Assembly: GCA_021805955.1 (NCBI GenBank) | Contig: JAJZDO010000343.1 | Coordinates: 1 to 9,409 of the forward strand | Direction of reading: 5' to 3' | Length of the DNA stretch: 9,409 nt | Source of the DNA: Acidobacteriota bacterium | GTDB lineage: Bacteria > Acidobacteriota > Terriglobia > Terriglobales > Acidobacteriaceae | Shown: positions 1 to 5,127 of the stretch, piece by piece | Layout of the letters: each line of letters opens with the position of its first letter | How positions within the stretch are numbered: position 1 is the stretch's first letter | Position numbers and translations under genes: made by a program | Notes under the pieces: generated by a model | Seen by the model: only the letters and a program-made list of their open reading frames with translations | Told to the model about the DNA's origin: nothing | The model's database searches: none

Positions 1-149
1 GTGGACACCCGCTTGGCTGCACGGGAGCCAAACTGACCGCGACCATTCTGCGTGAATTGAAGCGGCGGAATGGAAAATACGGACTGGTGACGATGTGCGT
101 CGGAGGCGGCATGGGCGCGGCAGGAATTTTTGAGAATCTTCAGAACTGA
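1..149 (+). CDS. Thiolase (acetyl-CoA acyltransferase), C-terminal end only
   Basis: This is the 3' end of a gene that starts before the window; 48 codons are readable in the frame beginning at base 3, ending in TGA at 147-149. They carry the two C-terminal hallmarks of thiolases: [14 protein letters not shown], whose His is a catalytic residue of the family, and [14 protein letters not shown], whose Cys is the second active-site base. Thiolases of this kind cleave 3-ketoacyl-CoA with CoA to give acetyl-CoA and a shortened acyl-CoA, the last step of beta-oxidation, in the cytoplasm. The acyl-CoA dehydrogenase gene follows after 30 bases on the same strand, so the two are probably co-transcribed. 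That setting favours a degradative (FadA/FadI-like) enzyme over a biosynthetic acetoacetyl-CoA thiolase, but the visible part does not settle chain length. Confidence 0.93.
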   Translation, partial: GHPLGCTGAKLTATILRELKRRNGKYGLVTMCVGGGMGAAGIFENLQN

Positions 150-179
150 AGCTACCGGGATAGGCGGACAGGAAAATAT

Positions 180-1961
180 ATGGCCACAGCAGTTGCAAAC
201 TCCAGCAAACGAGTGAGCGGCGGAAGTTTTCTGATTGAAGATGTTGGGCCGCGGGACATCTTTACTTTAGAAGACTTGTCCGACGTGCAGAAGCAGATCG
301 AGCGGACTACCGTCGACTTTGCCGAGAGGCAGGTGCTGCCGCAGATTGCCGCAATTGAAGAAAAAGACTTTACCGTGACCAAAGGTCTGCTGCGCAAGGC
401 GGGTGAACTCGGGCTGATGGGGATTGATGTGCCGGAAGAGTATGGCGGCACGGAGATGGACAAGGTCACCTCCGCGTTGATCGCGGACAAGATTGCGGTG
501 TGCGGAAGTTTTTCCGTCGCTTTCAGCGCGCACGTCGGGATCGGCACCCTGCCGCTGGTCTGGTATGGCAACCCCGAGCAGAAGAAAAAATACCTCGCAA
601 AACTGGCCTCGGGAGACTGGGTCGCGTCCTATGCTCTTTCTGAGGCGTCCTCCGGTTCGGATGCCATGAATATTCGAACTCAGGCAAGGCTTTCCGCCGA
701 TGGAAAGCACTACGTGCTGAACGGCGAAAAAATGTGGATTTCGAACGCCGGCATGGCAAACCTGTTTACCGTATTTGCGAAGATCGACGGCGACAAATTT
801 TCTGCGTTTTTGATCGAGGCTGGGACGCCGGGACTGACAGTGGGTCCAGAGGAACATAAGCTGGGCATTCGTGGCTCTTCCACCTGTCCCCTGATTCTTA
901 CGGATTGCCATGTGCCGGTAGAAAATCTGTTGGGAGAAGCTGGCAAAGGGCACCATATAGCATTCAACGTCTTGAACGTAGGTCGCTATAAGCTGGGCGC
1001 GGCTGCCATCGGAGGTTCGAAAATTGCCTTTCGCAATGGCGTCCGTTACGCGAAGGAGCGCATCGCCTTTTCCAAACCCATCACATCGTTCGGGCTGGTG
1101 CAGGAAAAAGTTGCCAACAGCGCGGCGGGAATCTTCGCCGGTGAATCGCTTGTCTACAGAGTGGTCGGCGCGATCGATGCCTCGCTCGCTGAGTTGGACA
1201 AAAGCTCACCCAATATCACGCAGGAAACGCAAAAGAGGATTGAGGAATTCGCCGTCGAATGTTCCATCCTGAAGGTCTGGTGTTCCGAGATGCTGGACCG
1301 CCTGGTGGATGAAATGCTGCAATTGCACGGCGGCTATGGTTACGTCGAAGAGTTTTCGGCGGAGCGCAGTTACCGCGATGCGCGGATCAATAAGATTTTT
1401 GAAGGCACCAACGAAATCAACCGGCTTATCATCACCGGATGGATGATGAAGCGCGCCATGCAGGGCCGTCTGGCTCTATTGCCTGCCATGCAGCGCGTGA
1501 TGGATGAAGTGATGGCGGGCCCGGCTGCGCGCGAAGAGCGCACTGGGGAGTTGGCCGCACCATACGCATTGCTGGCAAGCGGGAAGAAACTGAGCCTTTT
1601 CTGTGCTGGCGCCGCCTCGCAGAGGTATGGTGCTGCGTTGGCAGACGAGCAGGAGGTGATGGGCGCGCTGGCCGACATGATGATGGAGGTGTTGGTGCTC
1701 GAGTCTTGCATTCTGCGAACAGAAAAGATGGAGGGACGCAGTCCGCTGGCGGTCAAAATGACAAAGTATTACGCTGCGCGCGCCTTCCGCGTATTGGAGA
1801 CGGCTGCCGAACGTGTGATCGGAGCAGTTGCAGAGGGCGACATGCTGCGCACCCAAATGACAATTTATCGGCGCCTGGCGAAGCATGATGCAGAAAATAC
1901 CGTGGCGATGGGCCGTGATATCGCTACCGCCATGACTGAGGCGGGACGGTACACGTTATAG
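180..1961 (+). CDS. fadE: Acyl-CoA dehydrogenase, long 593-residue FadE/VLCAD-like type
   Basis: This FAD enzyme introduces the trans-2 double bond into acyl-CoA and hands its electrons to ETF. The first ~430 residues are a standard acyl-CoA dehydrogenase fold. Signature 1, YALSEASSGSDA, starts at about residue 151, followed by WISNAG at 186-191 and the signature-2 region HGGYGYVEEF from about 383. The catalytic base is expected to be Glu408 in IFEGTNEINR, the position used by medium- and very-long-chain members. Residues ~430-593 form an extra helical domain, as in VLCAD/ACAD9 and the ~594-residue Bacillus FadE. Total length matches that group and not the ~380-residue short-chain group, which suggests long-chain substrates (inference). 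The ATG at 180 has a GGA Shine-Dalgarno core at 171-173, 6 bases upstream. It follows the thiolase by 30 bases and converges on the second dehydrogenase. No lesion was seen. Confidence 0.95.
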   Translation: MATAVANSSKRVSGGSFLIEDVGPRDIFTLEDLSDVQKQIERTTVDFAERQVLPQIAAIEEKDFTVTKGLLRKAGELGLMGIDVPEEYGGTEMDKVTSALIADKIAVCGSFSVAFSAHVGIGTLPLVWYGNPEQKKKYLAKLASGDWVASYALSEASSGSDAMNIRTQARLSADGKHYVLNGEKMWISNAGMANLFTVFAKIDGDKFSAFLIEAGTPGLTVGPEEHKLGIRGSSTCPLILTDCHVPVENLLGEAGKGHHIAFNVLNVGRYKLGAAAIGGSKIAFRNGVRYAKERIAFSKPITSFGLVQEKVANSAAGIFAGESLVYRVVGAIDASLAELDKSSPNITQETQKRIEEFAVECSILKVWCSEMLDRLVDEMLQLHGGYGYVEEFSAERSYRDARINKIFEGTNEINRLIITGWMMKRAMQGRLALLPAMQRVMDEVMAGPAAREERTGELAAPYALLASGKKLSLFCAGAASQRYGAALADEQEVMGALADMMMEVLVLESCILRTEKMEGRSPLAVKMTKYYAARAFRVLETAAERVIGAVAEGDMLRTQMTIYRRLAKHDAENTVAMGRDIATAMTEAGRYTL

Positions 1962-1993
1962 CGCCGTCGCCTTGGCCCGCGTCGCAGGCGCTA
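1959..1993. terminator. Candidate shared terminator between convergent dehydrogenase genes
   Basis: The perfect 7-base arms TAGCGCC (1959-1965) and GGCGCTA (1987-1993) flank a 21-base GC-rich loop. On the plus strand a TTTT run follows at 1994-1997. The left arm contains the stop codon of the forward gene; the right arm contains, in reverse, the stop codon of the reverse gene. The position suits a terminator for the forward transcript. The long loop and short T-run make it a weak candidate, and the minus-strand side has no T-run. Confidence 0.35.
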
Positions 1994-3175
1994 TTTTGCG
2001 CCAAGTATCAGCTTCGCTATCGTCGCCAGTTGCATGTTGGACGTGCCCTCGTAGATTTTTCCGATCTTGGCGTCACGATAAAGTTTCTCCACCGGGTAGT
2101 CCTTTACGAATCCGTAGCCGCCAAAGATTTCCACTGACTGGCTGGCTATTTTCTCCGCCACCTGTGAAACGAAATGTTTGGCCATGGCTGCCTCTTTCAC
2201 AAAAGGTATGCCGGCGTCTTTCATGCGCGCTGCGTTGTAGACCATCAGGCGCGCGGCCTCAATGTCAATGGCCATTTCGGACAAAGTGAACTGTACTGCT
2301 TGAAAGCTGGCGATAGGCTTGCCGAACTGCTCTCGTTCTTGGCTGTAATGTGCCGCGTGGTTCCATGCACCCTGGGCGAGGCCGAGCATTTGCGCGGCAA
2401 TGCCAATGCGCCCTTCATTCAGCGTCTCAATCGCAATTTTGTAGCCTTTGCCAACTTCGCCGAGCACGTTCGCCGCAGGTACACGGCAATCGTCCAGCAG
2501 CAGTTCACAGGTGGAAGAAGCTCGAATGCCGAGCTTGTCTTCTTTCTTGCCGACCTGAAATCCAGGGGTGCCGAGTTCAATCAAAAATGCAGTTATGCCT
2601 TTGTATCCGGCTGGCGGGTCTGCATTCGCAAAGACGATAAACAGGTCCGCCTCGGCTGCGTTCGAAATCCAAAGCTTGCGCCCATTCAAAATAAAGTTTT
2701 CACCATCGCGGCGCGCCTGCGTCTTCAGGCTGAAGGCATCCGATCCCGAGCTTGCTTCACTCAGTGCATAGGAACATATGGTGTCCGTGTTCAGCCGCGG
2801 CAGATATTTCTTTTTTTGCTCCTCGGTACCCCAGCGCAGCATCGCATTGACAGTCAAGGTATTCTGCACATCCACCAGGACGCCGATCGCAGGATCGACG
2901 GCGGAGATTTCTTCCACTGCCAGGATCGCCCCCATAAAAGAGCCTCCGAATCCGCCATACCGTTCCGGTACCTCGATGCCAAGAATGCCCAGTTCGAAGA
3001 GTTGCGGAAGCAGGGAAGAGTGGATCTTTTGCGCCTCATCCATCTCCCGAACCAGCGGCGCGATTTTGTTCTGCGCAAACCTGCGGACGGAATCGCGCAG
3101 GATTTGTTCGTCCTGGGTAAGAGATGTAAGTGGCATTGGAACACCGTCGGCTACGGTCATATCATTCACTGGCAT
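1991..3175 (-). CDS. Acyl-CoA dehydrogenase, short/branched-chain (ACADSB-like) type
   Basis: This is a 394-residue cytoplasmic flavoenzyme of the ordinary ~380-residue acyl-CoA dehydrogenase class. Visible motifs are YALSEASSGSD (136-146), WISNAAEAD (169-177), ASSTCELLLDDC (219-230), LNEGRIGIAAQMLGLAQG (252-269), FGGYGF (351-356) and YRDAKIGKIYEGTSNMQL (366-383), with Glu376 as the expected catalytic base. The stretches around 252-269 and 366-388 recall short/branched-chain (2-methylbutyryl-CoA) dehydrogenases more than plain butyryl-CoA dehydrogenase. This is a resemblance judged by eye, so the substrate is uncertain: branched C4-C5 or short straight chains. Start choice is open. The ATG at 3175 has GAGG only 1 base away, too close for a good site. 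The in-frame Met14 would give a 381-residue protein that begins PLTSLTQDEQILRDSVRRFA, closer to family norms. The gene is divergent from the ETF operon, its likely electron acceptor. Confidence 0.94.
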   Translation of the reverse strand: MPVNDMTVADGVPMPLTSLTQDEQILRDSVRRFAQNKIAPLVREMDEAQKIHSSLLPQLFELGILGIEVPERYGGFGGSFMGAILAVEEISAVDPAIGVLVDVQNTLTVNAMLRWGTEEQKKKYLPRLNTDTICSYALSEASSGSDAFSLKTQARRDGENFILNGRKLWISNAAEADLFIVFANADPPAGYKGITAFLIELGTPGFQVGKKEDKLGIRASSTCELLLDDCRVPAANVLGEVGKGYKIAIETLNEGRIGIAAQMLGLAQGAWNHAAHYSQEREQFGKPIASFQAVQFTLSEMAIDIEAARLMVYNAARMKDAGIPFVKEAAMAKHFVSQVAEKIASQSVEIFGGYGFVKDYPVEKLYRDAKIGKIYEGTSNMQLATIAKLILGAK

Positions 3176-3388
3176 ACCTCATCGATTCACAGTCGGGACA
3201 AGAGTTGCGCTCTTAACCTACCGGAGGGTAAATTGAGCTGTTGAAGATAATTATCGGCTATCGCAGCGTATTTTGGGCCGCCAATCGTTGAGTGCCGCGG
3301 CAAACCTTGCACGTTGCAGTGTAAAGTGGCATGTTGATTTCCGTCGAGCGGCGGGTTGGAATTCTTTTAAAAGAAATGGGGCATTTGG
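3176..3388. promoter_or_regulatory. Divergent control region between acyl-CoA dehydrogenase and etfBA operon
   Basis: These 213 bases separate two genes transcribed away from each other, so both promoters should lie here. The region holds three perfect palindromes: GATAATTATC (3246-3255), TGCCGCGGCA (3293-3302) and TTCTTTTAAAAGAA (3362-3375). It also has the gapped repeat AAGAG-N5-CTCTT (3200-3214) and a tandem TTGCA pair (3307-3318). A weak sigma70-like match toward etfB is TTGATT (3334-3339), a 17-base spacer, then TGGAAT (3357-3362). No convincing promoter could be picked for the minus-strand gene. The setting suggests that one or more dimeric repressors, perhaps acyl-CoA-responsive, govern the region; no regulator gene is present in the window to name. 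Confidence 0.55.
3362..3375. promoter_or_regulatory. 14-base perfect palindrome just upstream of etfB, candidate operator
   Basis: TTCTTTTAAAAGAA is its own reverse complement over all 14 bases. It ends two bases before the GGGG ribosome-binding core (3378-3381) of etfB. It would lie at about the transcription start of the weak TTGATT/TGGAAT promoter, a usual place for a repressor site. The A/T-rich core stands out in a G+C-rich setting. No binding protein is known from this sequence. Confidence 0.4.
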
Positions 3389-4147
3389 ATGCGGATATTG
3401 ACGCTGGTCCGGCAGGTTTTGGATGCGGAGGAAAGTGTGCGCATCCGTGGTGGAGAAATCGATCTGACCGGCAGCAAGCTGGTCGTGGACACGATGGATG
3501 AGTACGGCGTGGAGCAGGCGCTCCGCATCCGCGACCATCGGACGGATACGGAAGTGATCGCTCTGGCAGTCGGGCCGGAGCGCAGCCAAGATGCGCTTCG
3601 CACGGTCCTTGCCATGGGCGCCGATCGCGCCATCCACGTCGTGACGGAGTTGCCGATCGACGCGATAGCGTTGAGCCAGATAGTAGCGCAAGTAGCACAG
3701 CGGGAAAATGTCTCCTTGATCCTTTGCGGTGGGCAACAGGCTGACTGGGACAGCCACGCCCTAGGCGCAGCAACGGCGGAGCGACTCAACTGGCCGCAGG
3801 TCACCTGGACAAACGGGTTGGAGATCGACGGCCAGACACTGAAGGGAAAGCACGATACCGATGCCGGAGTGGAAATGTTTTCCGTCGTGCTGCCGGCCGT
3901 CATCACCACACAACAGGGTCTGAACGAACCTCGCTATCCCACGGTGCCGAACATCATGCGGGCAAAAAAGAAAGAGGTGCGTATCGAGCCGTTGGAGCAA
4001 TTCGATGTCACACCAAAGCTGAAAATTGTCGGTGCGCAAATCCAGGCCAAAGCGCGCCTGCATAAAATACTGGATGGCAAGGAACCAGCCGCGGCAGCCG
4101 CTGAACTGGTGCAGATGCTGAAGAATGAAGCGCGGGTGATTGCATGA
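3389..4147 (+). CDS. etfB: Electron transfer flavoprotein beta subunit
   Basis: This is the beta subunit of the soluble EtfAB heterodimer, which takes electrons from acyl-CoA dehydrogenases. At 252 residues it matches the usual ~250-260. Visible features are the N-terminal Rossmann-like strand [10 protein letters not shown], the segment [13 protein letters not shown] (37-49), and the nucleotide-binding [13 protein letters not shown] (114-126). The family signature [17 protein letters not shown] lies at 179-195, and the characteristic C-terminal helix [20 protein letters not shown] at 232-251. Where most family members have a conserved Asn-Pro before the 'DEYA' segment, this one reads VVDTMDEYG, a mild departure. 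The ATG at 3389 has GGGG at 3378-3381, 7 bases upstream. Its stop overlaps the etfA start by 4 bases (ATGA), implying translational coupling and equal amounts of both subunits. A 14-base palindrome lies just upstream and may be an operator. Confidence 0.96.
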   Translation: MRILTLVRQVLDAEESVRIRGGEIDLTGSKLVVDTMDEYGVEQALRIRDHRTDTEVIALAVGPERSQDALRTVLAMGADRAIHVVTELPIDAIALSQIVAQVAQRENVSLILCGGQQADWDSHALGAATAERLNWPQVTWTNGLEIDGQTLKGKHDTDAGVEMFSVVLPAVITTQQGLNEPRYPTVPNIMRAKKKEVRIEPLEQFDVTPKLKIVGAQIQAKARLHKILDGKEPAAAAAELVQMLKNEARVIA

Positions 4148-5094
4148 TTCTGATCGTGGTTGAGTATGCCAACGGCAAGGTGGGCAAAAGCACGTATGAG
4201 ATGGTGACATGCGCTCGGCAGCTTGGCAGGGAGGGCCCGGTCGCGGCCCTGGTGCTGGGTTCCGGTGTGGCTGCCATTGCCAGCGAAATAGCGTCGGCAG
4301 TCGACCAAGTTCTAGTAGCAGACGACGCTGGCCTGGAACAATATGATCCGGAGGTGTGGTCGGCGGCTGTGGCCCAGATCGCTACCGAAGGGGAAGCCGA
4401 TGCGGTCCTTATTGCAGGCAGCCGCAGCGGACGCGAGTACAGCCCCCGCATTGCAGTCAAACTGGACGCACCGCTGATCGAGGATGTCATCAGCATCTCC
4501 GATACAAACGGCACGGTCTCGGCGGAACGCTACTCATATCTGGCGCGAGTTACCGAAAAAGTTGAAGCAACGGCTGCACTCGTAGTCGCCACCGTGAAGC
4601 AGGGCGCTTTCGCCGCAGCGGAACCGGCGGCGACGGCAGCCGAACAGTTCGATGTCGATCTGTCGCTACCTTCTCGACGTGTGCAGATCACAGGCAAGTC
4701 CGCGGAAAAGACATCGCGCATTTCGCTGGCGGAGGCCGATGTGATCGTCGCCGGAGGACGCGGCGTGGGAAGTGCGGAAGGATTCACCGCGCTAGTCGAA
4801 GGGCTTGCGGACCAGCTAGGAGCAGCCGTGGGGGCTACGCGTGCCATTGTCGATGCGGGATGGCGTCCTTATTCCGAACAAGTCGGTCAGACGGGAAAGA
4901 CCGTGCAGCCGAAAGCATACATTGCGATCGGAATCTCCGGAGCGGTACAGCACCTGTCTGGCATGAGCAAGAGCAAAACCATCGTTGCGATCAATAAAGA
5001 CGCAGACGCGCCGATCTTTAAAATGGCGGATTACGGAATCGTAGGCGATGTCAATCAAATAGTGCCGGCGATGATCGCGAGCTTGCGCAAATAG
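4144..5094 (+). CDS. etfA: Electron transfer flavoprotein alpha subunit
   Basis: This is the FAD-carrying partner of EtfB; at 316 residues it is the typical length. The N-terminal alpha/beta domain ([13 protein letters not shown]...) is followed by a linker at about 155-190 and the C-terminal FAD domain. In the FAD domain are [11 protein letters not shown] (200-210), [10 protein letters not shown] (231-240), QVGQTGKTV (246-254) and the ETF-alpha signature [16 protein letters not shown] (259-274), followed by VAINKD (281-286) and [14 protein letters not shown] (295-308). Arg233, Gln/Thr within 246-254 and His270 correspond to residues known to contact FAD in the family. The start overlaps the etfB stop by 4 bases, so translation is probably coupled. 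The membrane oxidoreductase gene follows after 33 bases, placing EtfAB next to its predicted quinone-side partner. Whether this ETF bifurcates electrons cannot be judged by eye; the context (no NADH- or ferredoxin-linked partner) argues for simple electron transfer. Confidence 0.97.
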   Translation: MILIVVEYANGKVGKSTYEMVTCARQLGREGPVAALVLGSGVAAIASEIASAVDQVLVADDAGLEQYDPEVWSAAVAQIATEGEADAVLIAGSRSGREYSPRIAVKLDAPLIEDVISISDTNGTVSAERYSYLARVTEKVEATAALVVATVKQGAFAAAEPAATAAEQFDVDLSLPSRRVQITGKSAEKTSRISLAEADVIVAGGRGVGSAEGFTALVEGLADQLGAAVGATRAIVDAGWRPYSEQVGQTGKTVQPKAYIAIGISGAVQHLSGMSKSKTIVAINKDADAPIFKMADYGIVGDVNQIVPAMIASLRK

Positions 5095-5127
5095 GCTTTC
5101 ATCTCATCTGCTCCGGAGCAATTCTCC

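Noticed and set aside
267..956. 229-codon minus-strand frame inside the first dehydrogenase
   Set aside because: It overlaps a well-supported gene in antisense, with no family resemblance; shadow frame.
2174..3244. 356-codon open frame on the plus strand
   Set aside because: It is antisense to the reverse acyl-CoA dehydrogenase, whose catalytic motifs are clear. No domain or ribosome site supports the plus-strand frame.
3389..5094. Possible electron-bifurcating ETF
   Set aside because: Bifurcating EtfAB normally sits with NADH- or ferredoxin-linked partners such as FixCX or caffeyl/butyryl-CoA systems. Here the partner is a menaquinone-type membrane oxidoreductase, and I could not confirm any diagnostic residue by eye.
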